Numbered from the stretch's first letter, positions 1-7,151 are shown. The stretch: 9,008 nucleotides of DNA from JAIVJN01 sp036732565 (GCA_036732565.1 DAINCF010000287.1:1-9008); one strand, 5' to 3'. Numbers and translations are program-made. Notes: generated from the letters alone by a model not told the origin.

Positions 1-512
1 GCACGTACCGCAGCGACGGCCGCAACGTCGTCCTCAAGGACCGTGATCCCGCGGGCGGCCGCCCACCGGCAGTCGGCGCGCGAGTGGTCGTCCCCGGCTT
101 CGGCCTGGAAGGGACCATCGTAGGGGTCCACGGCGCTCAGGCCGACGTCGACGTGCGCGGGAAGCGCATGCGCGCGCCGCTCAAGGACCTCCGGGTCATC
201 GCGCCGGGCGGGGCCGGCAAGACCGCAACCGTGCGCGTGTCGGTCGATCTCAAACCACGCGAGGGCCTGCTGTCCGAGTTGAACGTCGTCGGTTGCACCG
301 TGGACGAAGCCGTCGATCGCGTGTCTCGATTTCTCGACGACACCCTCGTGACCGACCTCAGCGAAGTCCGGATCGTTCACGGCCACGGCACCGGTCAGCT
401 CAGACGCGGCCTGCACGCGTTTCTGAAGGATCATCCGCTGGTCACGCGATTCCACACGGCGCCACCCGAACAGGGGGGTGGCGGTGCGACAATCGTAGAG
501 CTCAAGGAGTGA
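1..512 (+). CDS. mutS2: MutS2 family protein, C-terminal part (KOW-like linker and Smr domain), 5' truncated
   Basis: The reading frame is open from base 3 to the TGA at 510-512, giving about 169 residues. The gene enters from the left edge, so the ATPase core (MutS domain V) is not visible. The first part contains a short beta-rich KOW-like segment around 'VVVPGFGLEGTIVGV'. The last 80 or so residues form an Smr domain with the signature HGHGTGQLR and the ending 'TIVELKE'. Smr domains are nucleases or nucleic-acid binders. MutS2 proteins are linked to suppression of homologous recombination and, in Bacillus, to rescue of collided ribosomes. Where most Smr domains have LDLRG or LDLHG, this one reads LNVVG, so the Asp and the basic residue of that motif are absent. 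The GTG at 84 and other internal starts are not real starts because homology-like sequence continues upstream of them. A stand-alone Smr protein is the alternative, but the KOW-like linker favours MutS2. Confidence 0.88.
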   Translation, partial: TYRSDGRNVVLKDRDPAGGRPPAVGARVVVPGFGLEGTIVGVHGAQADVDVRGKRMRAPLKDLRVIAPGGAGKTATVRVSVDLKPREGLLSELNVVGCTVDEAVDRVSRFLDDTLVTDLSEVRIVHGHGTGQLRRGLHAFLKDHPLVTRFHTAPPEQGGGGATIVELKE

Positions 513-548
513 ACCCCGTCTCGAGCCCTAAGTCGCAAGCCTCAGGAC

Positions 549-576
549 GGCTTGTGGCTTGCGGCCTGCGGCCGGG
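549..576 (+). repeat. Degenerate 7-bp tandem repeat (GGCYTGY, about 4 units)
   Basis: Units GGCTTGT (549-555), GGCTTGC (556-562), GGCCTGC (563-569) and a decayed GGCCGGG (570-576) follow each other without gaps. The complement GCAAGCC stands just upstream at 535-541 and can pair with either of the first two units (6-7 bp). The array fills most of the gap between mutS2 and dnaG and ends 5 nt before the dnaG ATG, where a ribosome binding site would be expected. Confidence 0.55.
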
Positions 577-581
577 CGACC

Positions 582-2360
582 ATGCCGCTTTATCCGCAAG
601 CCTTTATTGATGAAGTCCGGGCGGTCGCGGACATCGTGACCGTGATCTCGGACCACGTGTCGCTGCGCAAAGCGGGAGTCAGTTACAAGGGTCTGTGCCC
701 CTTTCACGCCGAGAAGACGCCCTCGTTCACGGTCAATCGCGATCGAGGCCTGTTCCACTGCTTCAGCTGCCAGGCCGGTGGCGACGTCTTCAAGTTCGTC
801 GAACTGCAAGAGAAGGTCGGGTTCACCGAGGCGGTTCGACACCTGGCGCAGCGCTTCGGCATCGCACTACCGGAGCTCGAAGCGTCGGAGCACGGTCGCG
901 AGAGCGCCGCCGAGCGGGAGGCGCTGCTCAAGGCCCACGAGATCGCGGCGGCATTCTTCCAGGAGCAACTCAATCGCCCGGAGTCGGGCCGCATCCGCGA
1001 GTACTTGCTGCGCGAGCGCGGGCTGACGGCCGACACCATCGGCCAGCTCGGCCTCGGCCTGGCCCCGCAAGGGCGCGACGCGCTGCGGCGACGGCTCGTC
1101 GAACGAGGATTGCCGGCGGCGATCCTTTTGAAGAGCGGGCTCGTCGTCAGGCGCGAGGATGGCAGTGAGGTGGATCGGTTTCGGAACCGGCTGATGGTGC
1201 CGATTTCCCGAGACGCGGGATCGATCGTGGCGTTCGGTGGCCGGGCGCTCGAGAAAGACCAGGTTCCGAAGTACCTCAACTCGCCGGAGACGCCGATCTA
1301 CACGAAGAGCCGAACGCTGTACGGCCTCAACCTCACGAAGAAAGCGCTGCAGCACTCCGAGTTCGCGGTCATCGTCGAGGGGTACTTCGACTTCGCGCAG
1401 GTGTTTCAAGCGGGCGGGTTGCCGGTGGTCGCGACGTGCGGCACGGCGCTCACGTCGGAACAAGCCCGACTGCTCAGGCGGTTCGTCGCCAGGGTCGTGC
1501 TCTGCTTCGACCCGGATACCGCGGGGCAAAGCGCAGCCGGTCGCAGCTCGGAACTGCTCGTGGCGGCGGGCTTCGACGTCAACGTGGCCCTGCTGCCCGC
1601 CGGCGAGGACCCCGATACCTTTCTTCAGAAGCGCGGGCGGGAGGCGTTCGTCGGCCAGCTGCGCCAATCGCGGCCCTACCTCGATTTTCTGTTGGACCGC
1701 ACGGCGGCGGGGCACGATCTGACGCGCGACGACAGCCGCAGGCAGTTTCTCCAACAGATGCTGGCGGTCGCGGCGCGGATTCCGGATCCAGCGGCGCGCG
1801 ATCAGTTTGCCGACCGGCTGGCGCACAAGGCACGTGTCACCGAAGAGGTCGTTCGATCGGAGATCAGAAGAGCGGCGGCGGCTCGCAAGACCGAGCTGCC
1901 GGCCGACCGCGTTCCCAGCCTCGCGGCCAGGACGCTGCCGGCGGAGAAGGGGCTGATCTGGGCGCTGGTTCACCATCCGGCGACCGCGATCGCCTGCCTC
2001 CGTTCGCTGCAACCGGAGGATTTACAAGGACTTAGCAGCGAGAACGTGCTCAAGACGGCGTTGGAAGTGCTGAATCGACCGGCCGAGGAGGTGCCAAACG
2101 TGCTCCTGGAGCGTCTAAACGAGTGGGAAGCCCGCATGGTGGCGGCCATCGCTGCCGAGCCCGAATCGCCGGTCCTCGACGCCCAGGCGTGCGTGTTCGC
2201 GCTTCGCTTCGCGCGCATCGAACGCGAGCTGAGCGCCATCCAGGTCGAATTGGGACAGCCGCGCGCCATTGACGGGACTCGACTCGACGCGCTGTTGCGC
2301 CGAAAAAATACGTTGCGAAGTCAATTGGAAGCCGCGCGCCGCGGGACAGGGACGTCGTGA
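582..2360 (+). CDS. dnaG: DNA primase DnaG
   Basis: This 592-aa protein makes the RNA primers for lagging-strand and restart synthesis and works with the replicative helicase DnaB. The N-terminal CHC2 zinc finger has C39, H42, C60 and C63, matching the usual spacing of DnaG. The catalytic core contains RFRNRLMVPI (about 199-208), a PKYLNSPETPIY segment (about 231) and a TOPRIM domain with E266 (VEGYFD) and D310/D312 (FDPDTAG), nearly the same numbering as in the E. coli enzyme. The helical C-terminal part (about 455-592) fits the poorly conserved helicase-binding domain. The ATG at 582 is chosen because it places the zinc finger at the family position. An in-frame TTG at 552 would add ten residues encoded by the repeat array. 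No convincing Shine-Dalgarno sequence precedes 582. The last codons overlap the rpoD promoter. Confidence 0.97.
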   Translation: MPLYPQAFIDEVRAVADIVTVISDHVSLRKAGVSYKGLCPFHAEKTPSFTVNRDRGLFHCFSCQAGGDVFKFVELQEKVGFTEAVRHLAQRFGIALPELEASEHGRESAAEREALLKAHEIAAAFFQEQLNRPESGRIREYLLRERGLTADTIGQLGLGLAPQGRDALRRRLVERGLPAAILLKSGLVVRREDGSEVDRFRNRLMVPISRDAGSIVAFGGRALEKDQVPKYLNSPETPIYTKSRTLYGLNLTKKALQHSEFAVIVEGYFDFAQVFQAGGLPVVATCGTALTSEQARLLRRFVARVVLCFDPDTAGQSAAGRSSELLVAAGFDVNVALLPAGEDPDTFLQKRGREAFVGQLRQSRPYLDFLLDRTAAGHDLTRDDSRRQFLQQMLAVAARIPDPAARDQFADRLAHKARVTEEVVRSEIRRAAAARKTELPADRVPSLAARTLPAEKGLIWALVHHPATAIACLRSLQPEDLQGLSSENVLKTALEVLNRPAEEVPNVLLERLNEWEARMVAAIAAEPESPVLDAQACVFALRFARIERELSAIQVELGQPRAIDGTRLDALLRRKNTLRSQLEAARRGTGTS

Positions 2361-2371
2361 CAGGGTATAAT
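2343..2371 (+). promoter_or_regulatory. Sigma-70-type promoter of rpoD
   Basis: A perfect TATAAT at 2366-2371 is preceded, after an optimal 17-bp spacer, by GGGACA at 2343-2348 (4 of 6 matches to TTGACA). Transcription would start near 2378 and give a leader of about 79 nt before the rpoD start at 2457. The -35 element lies in the last dnaG codons and the stop codon at 2358-2360 lies in the spacer, so rpoD can be expressed separately from dnaG. The consensus suggests self-recognition by the housekeeping sigma factor encoded downstream. This is a sequence match only. Confidence 0.75.
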
Positions 2372-2442
2372 GGAAAGCTTGCCCAGGAGCCGTCTCAGCC
2401 GATGGGTTATACCCGCATTTCTTGTTCCGGTCATTACCCGGT

Positions 2443-2448
2443 AGGAGG
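2443..2448 (+). promoter_or_regulatory. Shine-Dalgarno site of rpoD (decides the TTG start)
   Basis: AGGAGG lies 8 nt upstream of the TTG at 2457. It is the strongest ribosome binding site in the window. It fixes the rpoD start at a TTG codon, which agrees with the expected beginning of sigma region 1.1. Confidence 0.85.
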
Positions 2449-2456
2449 TAGCGACC

Positions 2457-4147
<1,691 letters not shown>

Positions 4148-4151
<4 letters not shown>

Positions 4152-4175
4152 GGGCGGTTCGCGAACCGCCCCTAC
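4148..4175. repeat. Perfect 28-bp palindrome containing the rpoD stop codon (REP-like, GTAG ends)
   Basis: Each 14-nt half reads GTAGGGGCGGTTCG 5'->3' on its strand, with no mismatch and no spacer. As RNA it would form a stem of about 12 bp. It could end rpoD transcription or protect the mRNA 3' end, but no U-run follows. The palindrome begins in the last sense codon of rpoD and supplies its TAG stop. Both ends carry GTAG, the tetranucleotide typical of REP elements mobilised by RAYT transposases. No transposase is in the window. Confidence 0.85.
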
Positions 4176-4195
4176 ACGAGCCTGAAAGCTGCCGG

Positions 4196-4268
4196 GGGCC
4201 CATAGCTCAGCGGTTAGAGCGGCCGGCTCATAATCGGTTGGTCCCTGGTTCGAATCCAGGTGGGCCCA
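4196..4268 (+). tRNA. tRNA-Ile2 (anticodon CAU); elongator tRNA-Met is the alternative
   Basis: The 73-nt sequence folds into a full cloverleaf. The acceptor stem is GGGCCCA/TGGGCCC with discriminator A4268. The D arm is GCTC/GAGC with loop AGCGGTTA. The anticodon stem is GCCGG/TCGGT with loop CTCATAA (anticodon CAT at 4229-4231). The T arm is CCTGG-TTCGAAT-CCAGG. CCA is not encoded. The anticodon stem followed by variable loop TGGTC resembles bacterial tRNA-Ile2 (E. coli ileX type), in which C34 is changed to lysidine by TilS so that it reads AUA. It lacks the unpaired position 1-72 typical of initiator tRNA. Two G-U pairs close both ends of the anticodon stem. It follows rpoD by 44 nt on the same strand and may be cut from the rpoD transcript. 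The tRNA call is certain; the Ile2 identity is likely. Confidence 0.95.
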
Positions 4269-4304
4269 TTCACTTCGAAAGCGGACCGATGATTGGGATG
4301 ACAG

Positions 4305-4436
4305 GATTCACGGATCTAGTGGGATGTACGTTTGACTTCCATGGAGCCCGTTCCGTAGGAACGGGCCCGAAAACTGGGCCGGGCAACGGTGCTGGCGACT
4401 TACATGTTCGTCGATACGCTCCACTAGATGCGAATC
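4305..4436 (+). repeat. Nested inverted repeat bounding a 130-nt non-coding cassette (structured RNA or old MITE)
   Basis: ATCTAGTGG (4314-4322) is perfectly repeated in inverse as CCACTAGAT (4421-4429). Pairing continues inward with G-U pairs and GTA/TAC, and outward with GATTC (4305-4309) against GAATC (4432-4436). Inside lies a 9-bp hairpin, GCCCGTTCC-GTA-GGAACGGGC (4346-4366). An alternative pairing GGCCC (4364-4368) with GGGCC (4376-4380) would compete with it. No coding potential is seen. It could be the body of a non-coding RNA ending at the terminator near 4517, or the remains of a small transposon-derived element with terminal repeats. Confidence 0.5.
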
Positions 4437-4444
4437 GCCGGAGT

Positions 4445-4467
4445 CGTGCGCGCGTCAGGCGCGCACG
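4445..4467 (+). other. 9-bp GC-rich hairpin upstream of the terminator (possible anti-antiterminator)
   Basis: CGTGCGCGC (4445-4453) pairs perfectly with GCGCGCACG (4459-4467) around a 5-nt loop GTCAG. Its right arm, extended to 4469, is also complementary to the left arm of the downstream terminator (4488-4496) over 9 bp with a single bulged A (4465). The two structures would therefore exclude each other. Confidence 0.55.
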
Positions 4468-4487
4468 CCAGACGAGCCATGCCCAAG

Positions 4488-4517
4488 GGCGGCGCGAGAT
4501 ATCGCGCCGCCTTTTTT
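4488..4517 (+). terminator. Strong intrinsic terminator, possibly an attenuator of the zinc-ribbon gene
   Basis: GGCGGCGCGA (4488-4497) pairs perfectly with TCGCGCCGCC (4502-4511) around loop GATA, and six T residues (4512-4517) follow directly. This is a textbook rho-independent terminator. It closes the rpoD-tRNA transcript. It also stands only 16 nt before the ATG at 4534, leaving no room for a promoter between the two. The downstream gene must therefore be transcribed through it, either by read-through or under attenuation control. Confidence 0.9.
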
Positions 4518-4533
4518 GTTAGGTGCCCTTGCC

Positions 4534-5298
4534 ATGTCCCCTGAGCTCGAACGCCTGATACACCTGCAAGACATCGAAACCCGCGCGATTGACGCGCAGC
4601 AGCGGATCGCCACCGCGCCGGGCCGCATCGCCGAGCTCGACGCGAAGCTGAACGCCACGAAGGACGCCGTCGCCGCGGCCACACAGGCGGCGAGCGACAA
4701 TCAGTCGGCCCGCCGCACCTTGGAGAAGGATCAGATTGCCGTCCAGCAGCGGCTCAGCAAGTACAAAGAGCAGCTGATGGAGGTGAAGACCAACCACGAG
4801 TATCACGCGATGCAGCAGCAGATGGCGGCAACGACGGCGGAGCTCGGCAGGGTGGAAGAGCAGATTCTGGTCAACATGATGGCTGCCGACGAGATCGCCG
4901 CCGCGCTCAAAGCCGCGCAGACCCAGCTCAAGACCGACGAAGCCAGGATCCGCGCGGAGCGAGCGGCGATCGAAGAGGATGCGGCCGCCGCCGAGAAGAC
5001 GATCAAAGACGCCAACGTCGAGCGCGCCACGCTCGTCGCCTCGATGGATCGGAACATCGTCGCCATATTCGAGCGACTCCTCAAGGCGAGGCAGGGCGTC
5101 GCGGTGTCTCAAATGACCGGCGGAATCTGCACGATGTGTCGGGTCCGCTTGCGACCGATGATCTATGACCAGATCCGGAGAAACGAAGACATCGTGCAGT
5201 GCGATTACTGCCAGCGCATCCTGTATTACGTGACGCCGAAGGTGGAGTCGACCAGCGGCATGGAACCCTCCTCTCCCGCGTCGACCCAGACGTCTTGA
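4534..5298 (+). CDS. Coiled-coil protein with C-terminal C4 zinc ribbon (COG1579/DUF164 family)
   Basis: This 254-aa protein has two parts. Residues 1 to about 190 are almost entirely charged and alanine-rich helix with heptad character (long antiparallel coiled coil). A zinc ribbon follows with CTMC (C199, C202) and CDYC (C223, C226) before the motif QRILYY. This is the layout of the COG1579 family. Helicobacter HP0958, a chaperone of sigma-54 that also binds flagellin mRNA, and mycobacterial Rv2229c belong to it. For most members the role is unknown; nucleic-acid or protein-scaffold binding is a reasonable inference. The ATG at 4534 is preferred over the TTG at 4516 because AGGTG (4521-4525) sits 8 nt upstream and the family-like start 'LERLIHLQDIE' follows. 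The RNase HI gene follows 55 nt downstream on the same strand, an adjacency also known in Mycobacterium. The last 20 or so residues (ESTSGMEPSSPASTQTS) look disordered. No transmembrane segment or signal peptide is seen. Confidence 0.9.
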   Translation: MSPELERLIHLQDIETRAIDAQQRIATAPGRIAELDAKLNATKDAVAAATQAASDNQSARRTLEKDQIAVQQRLSKYKEQLMEVKTNHEYHAMQQQMAATTAELGRVEEQILVNMMAADEIAAALKAAQTQLKTDEARIRAERAAIEEDAAAAEKTIKDANVERATLVASMDRNIVAIFERLLKARQGVAVSQMTGGICTMCRVRLRPMIYDQIRRNEDIVQCDYCQRILYYVTPKVESTSGMEPSSPASTQTS

Positions 5299-5334
5299 AG
5301 GACCGGAGTCGCATGCGCCGTCTTGGTCGCGGGT

Positions 5335-5351
5335 GCGAGGCGGAGCCTCGC
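5335..5351 (+). promoter_or_regulatory. Hairpin over the RNase HI ribosome binding site
   Basis: GCGAGGC (5335-5341) pairs perfectly with GCCTCGC (5345-5351) around loop GGA. The stem and loop contain both purine-rich candidates for a ribosome binding site (GAGG 5337-5340 and GGAG 5342-5345) and end 2 nt before the GTG start at 5354. Folding would hinder initiation, so this may tune translation. It also resembles short dispersed GC-rich hairpins, so its role is uncertain. Confidence 0.5.
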
Positions 5352-5353
5352 TC

Positions 5354-5755
5354 GTGATCACGGCGTTCATCGACGGCGGCGCGAGAGGCAACCCGGGCCC
5401 CGCCGGCTACGGTGTGTTCATCGTCAACGCCGACGGCACGCCGCTGGCGAGCCTGCACGGGGCGCTTGGCATCGCTACCAACAACGTGGCCGAGTACAAC
5501 GGCCTGCTCGCCGCGCTCCGGTGGGCGGTGGAGCACGGCCAGACCGGCGTCCACATCAAGGCAGACTCGCAGCTGCTCGTCGAGCAGATGGAGGGCAACT
5601 ACCGGGTCAAGAACGCCGGACTACTTCCGTTGTACACCGAGGCCGTGCGCCTGGCATCGCGCATCGGCACGGTGAAGTTCGAGCACATCCCGCGTGAACA
5701 GAACAAGGAAGCCGATCGTCTGTCGAACCTGGGAATGGATGAGAACCGACCGTAG
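5354..5755 (+). CDS. rnhA: RNase HI family nuclease (short form, RVT_3/RNase H fold)
   Basis: This 133-aa protein hydrolyses the RNA strand of RNA:DNA hybrids, such as R-loops and primer remnants. The four acidic catalytic residues are visible: D7 in FIDGGARGNPGPAG, E47 in NNVAEYNGLLAAL, D71 in KADSQLLVEQM and D121 in NKEADRLSNLGM. The loop with the extra basic handle of E. coli RNase HI is missing, so it belongs with the compact type seen in the N-terminal half of mycobacterial Rv2228c and in Bacillus YpdQ-like proteins. The GTG at 5354 is chosen because the family fold begins directly there and GGAG stands 8 nt upstream. An in-frame GTG at 5333 would add seven residues encoded by a hairpin and is less likely. 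The pairing with the COG1579 gene suggests a shared transcript. The TAG stop lies in an inverted repeat shared with the convergent pgeF end. Confidence 0.92.
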   Translation: MITAFIDGGARGNPGPAGYGVFIVNADGTPLASLHGALGIATNNVAEYNGLLAALRWAVEHGQTGVHIKADSQLLVEQMEGNYRVKNAGLLPLYTEAVRLASRIGTVKFEHIPREQNKEADRLSNLGMDENRP

Positions 5756-5781
5756 GCCTATCGAACCAAGTGCGGCCTACG
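5751..5781. terminator. Inverted repeat at the convergent ends of RNase HI and pgeF (possible two-way terminator)
   Basis: CGTAGGCC (5751-5758) pairs perfectly with GGCCTACG (5774-5781) around 15 nt. The left arm includes the RNase HI stop codon TAG (5753-5755). A third partial arm, GCCTAC (5802-5807), overlaps the pgeF stop codon and could also pair with GTAGGC (5752-5757). A small GGC-GAA-GCC hairpin lies between. No T-run follows in either direction, so efficient intrinsic termination is doubtful. Confidence 0.5.
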
Positions 5782-5803
5782 CGGGAGGCGAAGCCGAACG
5801 CGC

Positions 5804-6622
5804 CTACCGAGCGCCGAAGGCGCGAGGCACGACGACCATCGCCGCCATGCGTCCCGCAGCAGCGCCGTCCGCGCGGTACGAATCGAACGTCTCGTGGAAC
5901 GTCTTGGTGCAGAGGCCGCAGTCGAAGATGCGGGCCTCGTCGATGCCGGCCGCGATCAGCTGATCGTGATTCGCCCGGGCAACGTCGAGCCGTAAAGACG
6001 TCGTGTCGTCGCCGGTCGGCACGCGCGTGAACCAGCGAGCGATGTCGCTTTCGGCATGCCCCGCGGCGCGAAACGCCTCGACGAGCTCCTCTCCCACCTC
6101 ATAGCAGCAAGGCCGGATGCTGGGTCCGATCGCCGCGATCAGGGAATCAGGTCGGCCACCGAACTCCTCAGCCATCGCCGACACCGCCGCCCCCACGACG
6201 CCGACCGACGTCCCGCGCCACCCGGCGTGCACGGCCGCCGCTGCGCCTCGCTGCGGATCGACCAGGAGCACGGGCACGCAGTCGGCCACGAGCACGGTGA
6301 GCGCCAGCCCTGGCACGTTGCTGACGATGGCGTCGCCCTCCGGCCGGTCGTGATGCATCCCAGTGCCACCGCCATCATCGCGCAGCACGCGGACCGCCCG
6401 GCCGTGGATCTGTTTGACCCGCATTACGCGATCGAGCGTCACGCCCACTGAGGCCGCTGCGGCCGTCCATTCATGGGGCTGCGTCTCGGGTCCACCTCGC
6501 AAGGGCAGTTGCCGCGTCGTAAACACGTGTTGCGCGATCGCCTCGAGCGCCCGGCAACGCAAAGCCGCGCCCCAAGTCTCGGTCGTCCAGTCGAATGCAG
6601 CCGTCGGTGTCGGCAGCGTCAT
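5804..6622 (-). CDS. pgeF: PgeF/YfiH-type laccase-domain protein (purine nucleoside phosphorylase, peptidoglycan editing factor)
   Basis: This 272-aa protein has the features of the cytoplasmic LACC1/YfiH family. Metal ligands are recognisable as H73 in KQIHG, C115 in VADCVPVLL and H132 in AAVHAGWRGT. Further family segments are FTTR (about 34-37), 'AIGPSIRPCCYEVGEEL' and a C-terminal 'DCGLCTKTFHETFDSYRADG'. Members were first called polyphenol oxidases. More recent work assigns purine nucleoside phosphorylase and adenosine deaminase activity, and in E. coli a role in keeping wrong amino acids out of peptidoglycan precursors. The ATG at 6622 is the only suitable start near the N-terminus, but no clear Shine-Dalgarno sequence precedes it. 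It converges with the RNase HI gene (48 nt between the stops) and diverges from the small gene at 6785, with 162 nt between them. Confidence 0.93.
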   Translation of the reverse strand: MTLPTPTAAFDWTTETWGAALRCRALEAIAQHVFTTRQLPLRGGPETQPHEWTAAAASVGVTLDRVMRVKQIHGRAVRVLRDDGGGTGMHHDRPEGDAIVSNVPGLALTVLVADCVPVLLVDPQRGAAAAVHAGWRGTSVGVVGAAVSAMAEEFGGRPDSLIAAIGPSIRPCCYEVGEELVEAFRAAGHAESDIARWFTRVPTGDDTTSLRLDVARANHDQLIAAGIDEARIFDCGLCTKTFHETFDSYRADGAAAGRMAAMVVVPRAFGAR

Positions 6623-6784
6623 AGCGGAGCCGTGCGCGACGACGCAACCAGCGGAGACATCATTGCGCCCTCACGCCATGAGTCGCGCGTATCGACGCGG
6701 TTTCGCCGTGGCATCGCTCTTGAAGCGCGAGCCTGTGAGGCCGCCGTGCCGCACACCACGATCGACGCGACAGGAGATACACGC

Positions 6785-7087
6785 ATGGTTGTCAGAATCA
6801 CAGTGAGCGAAAAGAACAGTCCACCGGACAAGCTTGCCGACGCCGAACTGCACTTCACCGAGGGCGGGCTGGAGGGGCTCAAGCTCTTGGGCTTCGGCAT
6901 TTGGAATCGCCGGAACGGCAACGGCCGCACCGTCTCGTTCCCGGCTCGCAGCTACACCACCAACGGCGAGCGACGCAGCTTCTCGCTGCTGCGGCCGCTT
7001 GGCGAGCTGGCGGCGCAGGACCGTCTGCGGCAAACCATCCTGGAGGCGTACGAAGAGTACGAGGCGCAGATGGCTGTCGCTCGGTGA
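6785..7087 (+). CDS. Small uncharacterised protein, 100 aa (SpoVG-like pattern possible)
   Basis: The ATG at 6785 follows AGGAGA (6772-6777) at 7 nt, one of the better ribosome binding sites here. The 100-aa product is charged, has no signal peptide or membrane segment, and is presumably cytoplasmic. Residues 17-43 (LADAELHF...LKLLGFGIWNRR) and 48-71 (RTVSFPARSYTTNGERRSFSLLRP) look like beta strands. The last 25 or so residues (LRQTILEAYEEYEAQ) look helical. The pattern 'leu-x-gly-phe-x-ile-trp ... val-x-phe-pro-ala-arg' recalls the SpoVG fold, in which a strand is followed by a 'PS/PAR' segment, but the match is too loose to assign function. An upstream extension of the frame is rejected because it would run antisense over the pgeF 5' end. 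Stop codons of this gene and of the radical SAM gene face each other 64 nt apart. Confidence 0.75.
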   Translation: MVVRITVSEKNSPPDKLADAELHFTEGGLEGLKLLGFGIWNRRNGNGRTVSFPARSYTTNGERRSFSLLRPLGELAAQDRLRQTILEAYEEYEAQMAVAR

Positions 7088-7098
7088 CTGCGTGAGCG

Positions 7099-7118
7099 GC
7101 GTCGACTGTTGTCGTCGC
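7099..7118. terminator. Weak hairpin between the convergent 100-aa gene and the radical SAM gene
   Basis: GCG-T-CGAC (7099-7106) pairs with GTCG-T-CGC (7111-7118) with one T-T mismatch around loop TGTT. It could terminate transcription in both directions, but it is short and lacks a T-run. Confidence 0.3.
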
Positions 7119-7151
7119 GCGCCGTTGATGCTTTGCCGCCTGCGTGCAGCG

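Noticed and set aside
552..581. Extension of dnaG to the in-frame TTG
   Set aside because: It would translate the 7-bp repeat array and displace the zinc finger from its conserved distance to the N-terminus.
867..2012. 381-codon open frame antisense to dnaG
   Set aside because: Arg-rich shadow frame within a certain primase gene.
4196..4268. Initiator tRNA-Met
   Set aside because: Bases 1 and 72 pair, and the three G-C pairs closing the initiator anticodon stem are absent.
4269..4487. 6S RNA, SRP RNA, RNase P RNA or tmRNA
   Set aside because: None of their conserved core sequences were recognised; only generic structure is visible.
4519..5391. 290-codon open frame antisense to the zinc-ribbon gene
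   Set aside because: Shadow of the coiled-coil coding strand; no recognisable domain.
6720..6748. Promoter for the 100-aa gene with TTGAAG as -35
   Set aside because: At 17 bp the -10 position reads GCCGTG, which is no match.
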